Assembly (NCBI GenBank): GCA_037176725.1
Contig: JAZBRS010000044.1
Coordinates: forward strand, 496,001 to 560,000
Length of the DNA: 64,000 bases
Direction: 5' to 3'
Source: Posidonia oceanica
Lineage: Eukaryota > Streptophyta > Magnoliopsida > Alismatales > Posidoniaceae
The translations under genes were made by a program, and so were the position numbers. The notes under the pieces were generated by a model. That model searched no databases. It was not told the DNA's origin and worked only from the letters and a program-made list of their open reading frames with translations. Shown one piece after another: positions 46,001 through 57,220 of this stretch. Each line of letters begins with the position of its first letter. Within the stretch, counting starts at the first letter, position 1.

Positions 46001-46662
46001 TCTCTTGCATGTCGCTTGCATCTGCATGGATTTACCGTTGTTTTGCTTTTTCGCTTGCATTTGCATATCGGGCAATGATGCTTACTGCCTGGAGTTCTCA
46101 CGAACCAGGTTTCGCCCGGTTCGGAACACAGACAGCGCTGCTGAGCACTTAGACAGCACGTTTACTTTCCTTGCATTGCATCCTACCACTTAGAGCACAC
46201 CTATGAGCATTCATTCAGGCATTCATTTAGGCATTCATTGGCATTTAGGCATTCCCTGCATTTCCCTGCGTATGCGAGCGTAAGCCTAGAAAGACCGATT
46301 CTCGGGCGTGTCGGGGGTGCCTAACACCTTCCCCACGCGTAACAGGAGTCCTTGCCCAGTCTTTTGGCCCGTAATGACCATATCACCCTTATCCTAGGCA
46401 TGAGTCATCTCATTTGCATGTATTTGCATTTGTTTTCCTCTGCATTGCTTCACTTTGCATTTCTCGCTCGGTTTTGCGTGTTAATTCACGCATTTCCCCC
46501 GGTTTTCCTTGTCTCCCGATAATAGACACAGTGGCGACTCTGATTTGTCTTATCTTCTCCTTTTCTTACATTTTCTTCCTTTTTTAAGTGTTTTCGAGTT
46601 GAGCCCTCCTCCTCAGATCATCACCGCTAATAGTAAGCCTGATTCTGATTGGGATTACTACA

Positions 46663-47700
46663 GGGTTCTATAGGGCAGTGCGGCAAGTTGGTTGCTTGTC
46701 CAAGCTTGTGCAGAAAGCTGGTCCGGGGGGGGCTAACACGCTTGCCACTTGGGCAGGCTGCTAGTCCACTGGAGACCACGGGCTCTCGTCCGTCCAAGAC
46801 AAGTAAACAAGCAGAAGCTCGCGAGGCCGCGAGAAGGAGGAAATGCTTGCCTCCAGGTGAGGCAGCAGACAGGCAGAAGAGGCAGAAGGGGCAATGCAAT
46901 GCAAAGGGGGTCCCTAGCAATGTGGGAAAGTGACTGCAAATGCAGATGAATGTAGACGCTAGAAAGCTGTGCAAATGATATGCCTACGCTAACGCTTACT
47001 GCACTGAAGCTCCTCTGGGGGAAAGCGGGATGGTGCATGCACGTGGAAAAGTGGAAATGAAATGCAATGCTGTCGCTGGCCAATGCATGTAGGCCAAGCA
47101 ACAGGGGTGCCATTCGTAAAGCTCAGCTGCAGACGAATGGCGATGCAAGTGCATGGGATACTGCAGAAAGTAAATATGCTAAAAGTAAAGTAGGGGAATG
47201 TGCATGCAGCGGCGGGCACGAAAAGACCCACGAAAGCGGATTGTGGGAGTTGATGGAAGGACCACAGAGGAGCGGCAGCGCAAATAAGGGCACAATGCAT
47301 GAGATGTTATGCAGGGGATGCAAGGTATGCAACGGAACGCCAGGCATGCGGAACCAAGAAAGCGATCCTAGGTTACGCACTACTGCGAGCATCATCTCGA
47401 GCCAGCAATGCTATAGAAAGAAGCATGCGGGCGACGAAGATGCTGTCTTAGGCAATACGTGAACCTGGGATTCGGATCCTAAGCGCGCGATGCCCGTGTA
47501 ATGATGAGATGTAGTACTAGGACTGACTCTACAAGGCATACAAAGGAGCTATATGATGCTATGCAATGTGAATGCTGTGAAATGCAGTGTACTAATAAGA
47601 TGGAACGCTGGGCACGCGAGATCGGGAAGACGATCCTGATCGCGCGATGTCCGGGCGATGATGATATGCTGATGCCATGCAACAAAATGCTATTACACTA
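46663..47700 (-). other. 3' UTR-like region of Element C next to Element A
   Basis: Non-coding, rich in GCAATGCAA-like words, similar in style to the distal 3' UTR of A and B but not clearly alignable. The first five bases, GGGTT, are the expected right copy of the target duplication of Element A. Confidence 0.5.
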
Positions 47701-48470
47701 AGATGAAATGGGTGATAGGTTAACGGACCTATCGCCGGATAGTTAGGGCTATCAGCCTGCGGCGAGTTAACGGACTCACCACCGGATAGTTGGGGCTATC
47801 AGCCTGATGGATGGTGACAGGCGAGAGAGTCTGTCAAGCAAGAGGGGTGATTACAAGTGCGACAGCTTGTAACCACGAATGCAACGGGAATACCATACCC
47901 AAGGGTGTGGCAGAGGTCCGTAGACGCTCCCGTAACAGTTAGGGATGTCAGCCCAAATGCAGATGGAAATGGGATACCAGGGGGCAGCTGAATAAAGATG
48001 CCCCTGGTATTGGTGAACGATACCAGGGGGCAGCCAAAGCACCCCTGGCATCAAAATGCAAGGCAGAGACAACACTAACAGGTTTGTCAACCAAGTAGTT
48101 AGGGCTACCAGCCCGAATGCAGTGAGATGGAGGTAGGGGTTCACCGTGCAAAGTGCAATGATGGTGGGGGATGCAACAGAATAATGCAAATGCAGGGTGA
48201 TAAGTTAACGGACTTATCGCCAAATAGTTAGGGATATCAGCCCGTATGCAGTGCAGATATGCGGGATGACATTTTAACAGGCATCAACCGAGCAGTTAGG
48301 GTTGCCAGCCCAAATGCAGAATGATGTAGAAGGGAAACAAAAACCCATTGTGATAGGCATGCAATGGTCTCAACGCGGGCATGCTTCGCGGCATCACGAG
48401 GTGACAAACGAGGGATGTAAAGTGATAGGTTGACGGACCCATCGCCGAGCAGTTAGGGCTGCCAGCCCAA
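47700..48470 (-). repeat. GATAGG/CCTATC stem-loop repeats of Element C, first block
   Basis: Dispersed units such as GATAGGTTAACGGACCTATC followed by GCCGGATAGTTAGGGCTATC and AGCC, mixed with modules GTATCGTTCACCAATACCAG-like in the 47990-48050 area. The logic matches the 3' UTR arrays of A and B. Confidence 0.75.
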
Positions 48471-48575
48471 ATCCAGAATGATGTAGAAGGGAAACAAAAA
48501 TCCATTGTGATAGGCATGCAATGGTCTCAGTGCGGGCATGCTTCGCGGCATCACGAGGTGACAAACGAGGGACAT
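48290..48575. repeat. Tandem duplication with 157-bp period in Element C
   Basis: The stretch with CAGAATGATGTAGAAGGGAA and GGCATGCTTCGCGGCATCAC-type sequence occurs twice, starting near 48310 and 48467, with few substitutions. Confidence 0.85.
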
Positions 48576-48599
48576 GCTGGTCGTCACGGACCTACCCAC

Positions 48600-49900
48600 G
48601 CGATAGGCAGCAAAATTTGAAAATTGTAGAGCCTTTGAGCGAGGCAGGCAAAAATGCTCATCCTTGGCTCCGGTTTTCGAAAACAGGGAGAAAGGAAGAT
48701 AAAGATATATTACAGCATGCATGTTTTGGTGGCTTTGGACTCAAAGCAGCTACGCCATGAGGATGCTTCTGCAATTCCTGACTCAGGAGATCTCGATCCT
48801 CGAGAGGTGCCATGCCGGGATGTGGTTGGTGGCTCTCTTTCTCACTCTTGGCTTAGGATGAGGCCTTGGCTTTGCAAAGTATAGCCTTTGGCTACAGGGA
48901 AGCAGAAGCGTTGGATGCAGCTTCTTAGCCTCCATCTCAATTCTTCGGGGACCGACTGCCGCTTTTGACACTCACAGAATGATGTTTCTTTTCCCCTCAT
49001 GAATGACTGGAGTTGCATCTAGCCTGCCAAGGAAGTAGTGATGTCTGCAGAGGAGACTGGAGCATGCTGCTGCGCTCGGAGGGTGGGGCCAGGTCCTCCT
49101 GATGATGCATCTCGTGTAGTTGCCAGGGTGGCACTTGAAGCTAATAGCTAAGGCGGCTTCGACACTCGTCCGAGTCACTCCTCTCATGAGCGCCTTCTTT
49201 CTTCAACTTCTTTCTGCATATTCTATTTTGTGCTCAGCATGCATATCATGTTATCATTTCTTTTGCTCACATGACCTCTATTCTTTTGGATATGCATGTC
49301 TTCGCCCTCATGGGGTAGCAGTCCCGGATGAGGCGTTGAGAGTTCGGCTGATCGACGTACACCTTCGGCCTCTGCAATGTGTATACAGCCTCTGGCTATG
49401 CTCTGCTCTGCCTTGGTCCTCTCCATGATCGGTGGACTCTCTAGTTAAGATGGATCTCGCTTTGGGAGTTTTTAAGCTCAGCGAGTCACTCTGTTCTGCT
49501 CTAGTCTCACTCTATAGCCACATACAAGAGATGGCGCTGCTCGAGTGAGACCTACCTGAGACTGTCACTGCTTGAGATCCTCCAAGCGCTGCTTGTTTGT
49601 CCAAAGCCAGGTTTCTGATTATGCAAATGTTTGTGGGTTTTGTATATTTTAGCAGGGGAAAGGACAAACATGTTTTTGGGTTTTGCATTGGTTTTGTATT
49701 TTTATGATTTTTGCTTAGGAAAACATAAAAGGGAAAACCAGTAGAAAGGCAAAGAAAATATTTTTGCAATTTTTTATTTTCTTGATGTTTTTGGCTTTAT
49801 GCTTTACAGAATGCAAGAAATGATATGTGCATGCAATAAATGACAATGCATGACGGCAGATATGTGCAGGATGGATGGATGTGCATGCAAAGTGATTGAT
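48600..49900 (-). other. Non-repetitive internal region of Element C
   Basis: I find no reading frame I can support. It sits where A and B have their accessory gene, and a decayed copy could be hidden here, but no convincing match was seen by eye. Confidence 0.4.
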
Positions 49901-49904
49901 ATGT

Positions 49905-50165
49905 GCAGGTGATAAGTTGACGGACTTATCGCCGAATAGTTAGGGATATCAGCCCGTATGGTAAGTTGACGGACTTACTGTCAAGCAGTTAGGGCTACCA
50001 GCCCAGTGATGATAGGTTAGCGGACCCATCGTCGGATAGTTAGGGGTATCAGCCTAGTGATCATAGGTTAACAGACCTATCACCGGATAGTTAGGGGTAT
50101 CAGTCCAAATGATGATAGGTTAACGGACCTATCACCGGATAGTTAGGGGTATCAGCCCGAATGCT
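49905..50165 (-). repeat. GATAAG/GATAGG stem-loop repeats of Element C, second block
   Basis: Five or so units: GATAAGTTGACGGACTTATC, GATAGGTTAACGGACCTATC and close variants, each followed by a GGATAGTTAGGGGTATCAG module. Confidence 0.88.
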
Positions 50166-50574
50166 AAATGCATGTAGAAAAAGAAATGCAGGTTTTTAGG
50201 GTTTTTTGCTATTTTTATGCTTTTTATGATTTTTGACACGGCGAGAAAACACAAAAACAAAACAAAAGGAAAGACAGTGCAGGAAACAAAAGAGAGGTAA
50301 GAAAGACTTACCTATCAGCAACCTCAGGAGGGAGGTGCTGGGTTTGCCCTTACGCTGCTGATGCTGTCGGTGAGATCTGTTGTCGATAGTGCGGGGAGCA
50401 ATGGAGCCGCTGATGCTGGAGAAGAAGCTTACCTGGATGGTGTTGCGACTGGGCTTGCTGTCGATTCTACCGTTGCGCTTCCGAGCGTCACCCAAACTAA
50501 CAGGGAGGGATAGAAAGGGGGATTGCACCGATGGGATTGGAAGGACCCACCGAGGCAGAGCTGAATTCAAAGAA
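50166..50574 (-). other. Junction region between gag remnant and repeats in Element C
   Basis: Non-coding as far as I can tell. Gag similarity to B ends about here and the pol region seen in A and B is absent, so an internal deletion border probably lies within this stretch. Confidence 0.45.
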
Positions 50575-52750
50575 GATTGGGGTAAGCCTCCGAGGTTCCG
50601 ACATCCTCAGAGCCCACAGGCTCAGAAGAGGAAGGGCCAGCTACGCTAGGGTGTGCGAGTGCAGGTGCAGGTGTGTAGGTAGCCTCCTGCGGACTGACGA
50701 CGAGGGTCCCGTTGTCAATCAGGTTTTAAACAACATCCCGAAGAGTGAGGCAATTATCCGTCGAATGCCCCGGGGCTCGATGGTAATCGCAATGCTTGCT
50801 CGCGTCGTACCACCTCGGAAGAGGACTTGGTGGCGAGCGAGTTTTCGGAAGCCTCAGGAGCGACACAACCTGGGGAAAGACGGCGCCTAGTGGCTCACCA
50901 AGTGGGGTGAAGTCACTCTTAGCACGGCGGACTCGTCTCTGCCTAGGCTGTCGTCCTTGCCGAGCTGGTGCGATGTGATGCACTGGGCCAACAGTGACAG
51001 TGTGTGCAGTGGGTGCAAAAATAAGTGCAGGCACTGGCAGAAAAGGATCTAGCAGACTTTCTGCAAAGGTAGGCACCTTCGGAGGATCAGCGTGGGCGAT
51101 GGCATGCTGCTCGGAGCAGTCGGAAGCGGAGTTGTTGCTGCTGCAGCGATTGCTGGTGCTGTCGGCCTGCCTAGCCAACGCAGAAAGTGCGGGGAAACGC
51201 CCACTCTACAGTGAGCTTTCCATGCAGGCGCCAGCCCTAATCAGCGATGCAAAACTAGTGATGTGCTGGATGCAAAGCAGAGTCCCTGTCGCTGGCAGTG
51301 CCCCTTTGACGATCATCTCAATAGAGTCCTCCTCGGAGGGTCTATCTCTGACCTAGGCGACTGTGGAGCGCCAGTGACCAACATACTCCCCGAATGGCTC
51401 TTGGGTCCTCTGCCGGATGGCGACGAGATCCTCCCTCTTGGGGATCAAGTCGAGGTTGAAAGCATATTGCTCAAGGAAAGCCCGAGAAAGACCAGTCCAA
51501 GTCTGAACCGCAGCCGTGTTAAGGGACGTGAACCACCTGAGTGCGGGGTCGGTCAAACTCTTCTGGAATAGGTGGATAAGGAGCCTTTCATCAGCCTGAA
51601 GCTGAGAAGGGTCCCCGCAATATGCCTTCAGATGTGAGATGGGGCAGCCTCTACCATTATATGTATCGAAGTCCGGGATGCGGAACTTCGAAGGGAGTGC
51701 GGCCTCAGGAAAGAGATAGAGGTCGTGAAATTAGTAAGGCTGGCGGTCCTAGCCTTGCACTTGACGAAGTGCTCCCTCTAGATCACCCAACCTGGCAAGG
51801 AAGGTGTCTGAGGCTGCTGCTGGCGATGGTTGAGCAGCAGAGGCAGGGACCCCGTATGCTGTGCGGGTCATGCAAGAGTGCTCCTCCGGATCCACCATCA
51901 CGCCACCTAGTGTCATAGCGTGAGGGCTAGCATACCCGTGAGAGGGTGCAAGGTGTGGTGCTATGAATGCAGGAGCCTGAACCTGATGCAAGGAAGATGG
52001 ATAGGTAGTATGCTGTGTGGTGTAAGGTGTAGTGCGGGGGAGCAGCAGCTGTTGCACCGGCACGGTGCCGGATAACGGGCCTAAAGGGTGCTATGCTCCT
52101 ACCAATCCAGAAGACTGGCCACCAGAGGAAGGAGTTGCATGCTGTGCAAAGTGTTGTGCAGGTGTAGGAGGCTGAAAATGCACCCCCATCGCCGGAGTCG
52201 TGAGGAGTCGAGGTGATGGAAAGGGCGGAGGTGCAGTGTAGCGAGCCTGCAGGGCTACAGAGGGCAGCACCGGAACCTCAGGGGTTGAACGAGAAGAGCA
52301 GGCTACAGTCGGGTCGAGCGCGAGAGCCATGCTTCGCAGCCTATCGGCCTTAGCCAACAAACGTCGCGCTTGCAAGGCAGAGAACGCATCGATCGATGGG
52401 CCGGGGCGCAAGGAGGTGCTCACCAGAGGAGGTGCAGAAACCAAGGAAGCAACTGGAGTGGATCCTATGCAAAGGGTAGCCACAGAAGGCTGAATTCCCG
52501 AGACGAGAAGACCCTGGGATGGAACAAAAGGCAACGCTCCTGGAGCTAGAGTGGCGGTCACCGTGGCAAATGCAGTGACAAGCTCCAGGTCAACTGGGGT
52601 CGGCCCTTGATCCAGATAAAGGGGCTGGGAGGTCTCCTGTACCAGAAGTGGATAGGAGACGGGGGATGCCAAAGCAGAGGAAGGAGAGATGGAAGTCGGT
52701 ACCTCTCCTGACGCCAATGAGGAAGGGGGCTCGCCGGTATGCTGGGCCAT
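50575..52750 (-). pseudogene. gag: Element C gag, decayed
   Basis: Starts at ATG 52750-52748 (MAQHTGEP), collinear with gag of B. The capsid-like core is recognisable about 51700-51240 (KSLTDPALRWFTSLN, WTGLSRAFLEQYAFN, EPFGEYVGHWRS, VRDRPSEEDSIE), as is the CHHC zinc knuckle CDYHRAPGHSTDNC at 50791-50750. The frame is interrupted by several stops (near 52091, 51749, 51353, 51205 and 50729). At 51353 the TAG stands where B has CAG. Similarity to B fades near 50580 and no protease follows. It differs from A and B enough to be a separate family. Confidence 0.88.
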
Positions 52751-53846
52751 AGCAGACGGCGGGCAAAAGCAAACAGGTCTGCGGCTGAAGGCAGGGACAC
52801 AAGACCTAAGGAGAGCTATTTGTGAAGGTGACAGACAGCTCGGAGAGAGGGACGCTCAGAAACCAAGCTGAGGGGGTCTGCACCTACCTGCAAAACAAAT
52901 AAACGCATTAGAGGTTGGATGCAAAAAGAGTTATTAGGGGTGGCATGATGCAGATGCATGCCCTAATATGCGCTCTCTCACCATGCATGTCCTGAGTAGA
53001 TGACCTACCAGGACACACTCAGGGGTAATGGGATTATGTAGACACCAGGTCAGAAAAACAGGCTCCTGTCTCGACCCTGCCAAAGCTCAGGTATAACGGG
53101 TGATGCATTGGTGGCCTCGACCCTGCTAGAAGCATAGGTGGTACCCTCCAATAACACCAACGTGACCCCTGGACAAGGGGGGACAGACCGATCTACTCAC
53201 ACCACGCCAAAGCGTTGGGAGCAAGAGACCAGGACTATCCTTCTCGGACTGTGGGCTGACTCAGGTGAGAAGAATGCATGCTTTCTAAATGCTGATGCAA
53301 ATGCTTTAGAGCGTTTTACTTGCATTTTGTTTAATTAAGGGGAAAATTGCAAGTTTTGGCTCTAGTTGTGCTTAGATGTTATTGCTTTGCTTTATTGTGG
53401 CTTTTAAATTAGGCGAAAGGGGAGCAGGCAAGTTTCTACTATCCTAGGCATGGCATATGCGAAGGACAGAGAAATAAGAAGTCATGGCATACAAGCAATT
53501 CACACAGCAAGGCAAAAAGCATGGGCATGGCATGTGCAAGTGTATGTGGTCATGATAGTGAAAAGAAAACACTTATCACATCAAAGAGCAAGTATGCATG
53601 GTATGTGCATGTGCAGTGGCATTGCAATGGTGTAAAAGGAAGCATTTATCATTCAAAAGGCATGCATGGTGTGCTAAGCAAGTATTTAGACATGTGATGC
53701 AGGCAAATAAGGCAACGCAAGCGATCATGGCATAAAGCAGGTAAATAAACAAACGAGCAGGTAAGCAAGTAAAGCAGGCAAAAGCAAAAGGCAAGCAAAA
53801 CACCCAAGCAAGCGGCGAGAAAGCTAAGCAAAAGCCGGAGTCCTGC
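52751..53846 (-). other. Leader of Element C between primer binding site and gag
   Basis: Non-coding 1.1 kb. A good acceptor-like sequence, TTTATTTGTTTTGCAG, ends at 52888 on the minus strand, 138 nt before the gag ATG. The segment 53000-53270 is collinear with 34150-34420 of B (GGTGGCCTC, GGTACCCTC, GACCCC and ACAAGGGGG words). Confidence 0.6.
52888..52905 (-). promoter_or_regulatory. Candidate splice acceptor upstream of gag, Element C
   Basis: T-rich tract ending GCAG followed by GTAGGTGC; the best-looking acceptor in the leader. Confidence 0.45.
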
Positions 53847-53864
53847 TCCCCAGCGGAGTCGCCA
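53847..53864 (-). other. Primer binding site of Element C (tRNA-Arg)
   Basis: TGGCGACTCCGCTGGGGA on the minus strand, identical to that of Element B and one base from the LTR end TACA. Confidence 0.85.
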
Positions 53865-53865
53865 C

Positions 53866-56800
53866 TGTAGTAATCCTGAATTTTAATCGTCCATGCACAT
53901 TACCAAAGCTTGTGTGCACCGATCAAAATAGGCTCACTATATGCGGTTGGATCCAAGGGAAGAACTCGACTCGGAAACGCTGGCAAAAGAAAAGAAAAGA
54001 AATGATACGACAATTCGGAGTCGCCACCGGGTCTATTGAATTGGAAGACAAGGAAAACCAGGGGGTAAAGCATGAAAAGATATGCAGAACCGGATGCAAG
54101 GAGGGGCACAGAGATGCAAGGATAAGCTAAGCTATGCTATGCTATCATGCTATGCTATGACTCAGGCCTAGGATAAGGGAAAGGTCGATGCGAGCCAAGA
54201 GAAAGGGCAAGGACTCCTGTTACGCACGGGGAAGGTGTTAGGCACCCCGATACATCCGAGAGTCGATCTTTCTTAGGCAATCTCGTGCTAATGCAGGGAA
54301 TTACTAGCCTAATGCCTTAATGCCTTAAATGCTTACCTATTATGCATTGGAAAAAAAGTGCTATCTAAGTGCTCAGCCATGCTGCTAGTGTTCCGAACGG
54401 GGCGGACCCAGGTTCGCGAGAACTCCTAAGCAGTAAGCATCATGGCCCTATATGCAGGTGTAAGCGAGAAAGCAAAACAGCAGGGAAACCAAGCAATGCA
54501 GGCGACAGGCATGCGATAAAACAAAACCGATGTGGAAATCGATGCAGAAAATGCGAGAAATACTGCAAAGCGCGCAAAACGATGCAGAAGGCGAAACGCG
54601 ATGCAAAGGGGTGCGGAAAACCATGCAAAGGAGCGAAAACGATGCAAAACGCGGAAAATAGGGTGAAGCATGGAAAACGAGGCAAAGCGGGGTGCAAAAT
54701 CAAAACAAAGGGGTGGGCAACATGCATTGGGGTTGCAGCAATCCAAAGAAGCGATAAAATGTGAGAAACGGCAAACGAAGTGCTTTAAAACGGCTGTCAG
54801 CCATCTGCAAGCATTGGACGCTGGCAACACCGGCATCCAATGTTGGACGCTGGGAGAGCCCGCATCCAACACCCACTGCAGACAAACAGCATGCATGTAT
54901 TGAAAATCTATGCATTCTAACTATATGGATGCATAACAAATGCAAATATGCAACTAAATGGGTGCTAGACATGCAAATCTAACCTAATAGAAGATTAGAA
55001 GGGGAATCAGAACAAAGAGCATGCCAGAATCCAAGATCAAAGCATATAGGTTGTTGAACACCTGTAGGCTGGGCGTCCAACGTTAGACGCTAGAGAGGCT
55101 GGCGTCCAACACAGAACAGAAGACAGAGGAGAGAAGGGAGCGTGCAAGTGATAGGGGAGAATTGGGATCATGCATTTGGGTCACTAGAGATAAGCATGGA
55201 GCAAGCAAGCAAACATGGGAGGCAAAATAAAATCAAACAAGCCTTACTTGTGCTGAGTGCCAGGCCAGAGGCACAACCAGGGCGTTGGACGCGAGCTAGG
55301 TCGACGTCCAACGTTGGACGCCAACACCAGCAGCGTACAACGCTCTGCGAGGCACAACACACAAAAAGCATGCATTAACAAGCAAATAAATTAATGGAAG
55401 CTTAAGAACAGCTGCTACTGAAGCAAAACATACATAAGAACACAGGAAGCAAGCAAATAAGCAAGATCAGAGAGGTATGCAAGCTTTAAACAAATGCATG
55501 AGAAGCCAGGACATTGGACGCTAGAGCCAGCAGCGTCCAACGTTGGACGTTGAAGGCTCTGGCGTCCAACGACCCAGAGCAGCAGACTTATTTGTTCTAA
55601 AGGGGGAGCTCAGCTCTACCCCACCTAGATGCATGCAAATATTTTAAAGGCATGTTATAACAGAAAAAGACATCCACAACAAGCATGGCAAGCATTTAAA
55701 CCAAGAGAGAAAGATAAAGAGGAAGCATGCATGAAAGAATAGGCTTTGAACTTGCAAAAGGAAATAGATGGCTTGAAGAAATTCTAGCAAACCTAAGCAT
55801 AGTTGCCTTAGGGGCCAGGCATATCTAAGCATGCATGGATCAAAAAATAATACCACAAATATGCATGGTGTAGGCATGGCAGCAAAGCAGAGCAAGCAGA
55901 CACGTTGGACGCTAGGTGAACCAGCGTCCAACATTGGACGTGGCTCACCCTAGCGTCCAATGAAGGCAAAAGGCAGATGGACCATAAGCATGCAAAAAGC
56001 CTTCAAACAAGCATGGAACAAATTGATAAGCATGGTATAACATCAGAGCACATTTAAGGAAGCACATAGCATGGAGTTACAGAAATAAAAGCAAGAGCAA
56101 AGCACGGAAAGCAACTGAACAAGAGCAAAGCAGAACAGAGCAAGAGGGGCTGTTGAATGCTGGCCTATGCCGCGTCCAACGTTGGACGCACCAGGTGGTG
56201 CGTCCAACACACTGAACTCCATTCTGGCCATGAATCATGGCCAAAAGGATTCAAAAAAATGCAAGGTTGCATGGGGACGTACACACTAGCTTGCATGACC
56301 TACGAGGATAGAAATCTTACCTTGTCGTGACCCAAAACGGCGTGTCGGCCTCCCTCACCAGCGCTGCGGAAGTGGATGACCAGCCGACTCCGGCGAGCTC
56401 GTGCGGGCTATTGGATGCACGGGAGAGATTGGCAAAGGGTCTGGGATGGAGAGGGATCTTTGGTTTCTCTATGGAGGTGGTCGAATTGCCAAGAGGAAGG
56501 CCGGGCTGCTTTGTGCTCTCCGTCAAAAGAGGGTGGTTGGCTGGTTTTTGATCAAATGGGTGCTTGGGTTTGCTGCCAAAATTGCAGCGGCTCAGAGGGG
56601 AATTACCGGTGAATGGCAGGTGCTCTAGGTGTGGGAAGGCCACGAGGATTGGCAGGAGCGGTGTGGGCGTGTCAGTCGACGGCGAGGAAGCCGATGGCGG
56701 CTGACAGGGGCAGCAAACGGCAGTGAGGGCAAGGAGAGCAGGGTATCCGCTGAAATGGAGGAGAGATGGGTAGTAACTCAGGCTTGGAAGGTAGTGGATG

Positions 56801-57220
56801 GCGTGGAGTGGAGGAAGGGACGGGTAGTAAGTGTGGGGAGGCGGTGGAGTGGACGGGCGGTGAGCGGAAGGGGGCGGAGCAGCCACTGCTGCAACCTAGC
56901 CGTTGGACGCCAGACCAGAGAGCGTCCAACGTTGGATGCTGGAACAGGGCATGTCCAATGTTGGACGCTGCCTATTCCAGTGTTCAACGAGCTCAGTTGG
57001 CAAAAGGCTGCAACAAGGCTTGGGCTTGGGCCAAAGAGGTGGAAAAAGGTGTAAAAAGGCTTGACGTTTTGGCTTGGGATTTAGGTGTGGTTTTGAGCTA
57101 GGTTTTGGGTTTGGAAATGGGCTAGAAAATGGGTTAGAAAAGAGAATGCCAATCCATAGTCCTCACGAGCCTACAGGAGAAAACAACCAACTTCCGGGCT
57201 GTCAGAAAGGGGTGTCTACA
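53866..57220 (-). repeat. 5' LTR of Element C (3355 bp)
   Basis: Starts TGTAGACACCCC at 57220 and ends AGGATTACTACA at 53866. The last 400 bp resemble the LTR ends of A, B and D, including the conserved block (54205-54272), but the middle is different and carries GCGTCCAAC/GTTGGACGC palindromes. A donor-like CAAG then GTAAGATTT lies at 56320 (GT 56320-56319). Confidence 0.9.
54814..56985. repeat. Series of GCGTCCAACGTTGGACGC palindromes in the LTR of Element C
   Basis: Seven occurrences start at about 54833, 55073, 55303, 55533, 55923, 56172 and 56932; the one at 56172-56189 is a perfect 18-bp palindrome. Most are flanked on both sides, 15-25 bp away, by further TTGGACGC or GCGTCCAA arms. 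Four of six intervals are 230-249 bp. Confidence 0.85.

Larger units (their letters stand above)
1..46662 (+). mobile_element. Element A: Tat-lineage Ty3/Gypsy LTR retrotransposon, 5' end outside window, split by Element B
   Basis: This element runs left to right: gag C-terminus and pol (1-7166), spacer, an accessory gene (8586-9779), a tandem-repeat 3' UTR, a polypurine tract (12961-12970) and a 3' LTR in two pieces (12974-13508 and 41101-46662). The 13509-41100 stretch is not part of it; that is Element B plus one copy of its target duplication. Joining the LTR pieces gives a 6.1-kb LTR that starts TGTTGACACC and ends GGGATTACTACA and is collinear with both LTRs of B. Position 1 corresponds to about position 32203 of B, so the rest of gag, the leader and the 5' LTR lie to the left of the window. 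The lineage call comes from the dual RNase H, missing chromodomain and LTR termini. Confidence 0.93.
41101..46662 (+). repeat. 3' LTR of Element A, second part
   Basis: Continues from 13508 after removal of B. It contains an AT-rich region (41270-42110) with AAACCCTAA telo-box motifs at 41539 and 41958, a CT-rich region (42100-42410), a GC-rich region (42440-43320), donor-like ACAGGTAAAC (GT at 43327), a T-rich stretch with TTGCATTTT repeats (43790-44760), a former donor 2 now CAGATAAGT (45055), the stem-loop array (45510-46000) and the conserved block (46294-46357). Ends GGGATTACTACA at 46662. Confidence 0.95.
46663..57220 (-). mobile_element. Element C: gag-bearing, pol-less Tat-related element, 3' end displaced by Element A
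   Basis: Read on the minus strand: 5' LTR (57220-53866), primer binding site (53864-53847), leader, decayed gag (52750-50575), then non-coding sequence with GATAG/GATAAG stem-loop repeats to 46663, where the LTR end of Element A begins. No protease, polymerase or integrase homology is recognisable between gag and the repeats, so this is a non-autonomous derivative or a large internal deletion. Its 3' LTR should lie on the far side of Element A, outside the window, if A inserted into C. Confidence 0.82.
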
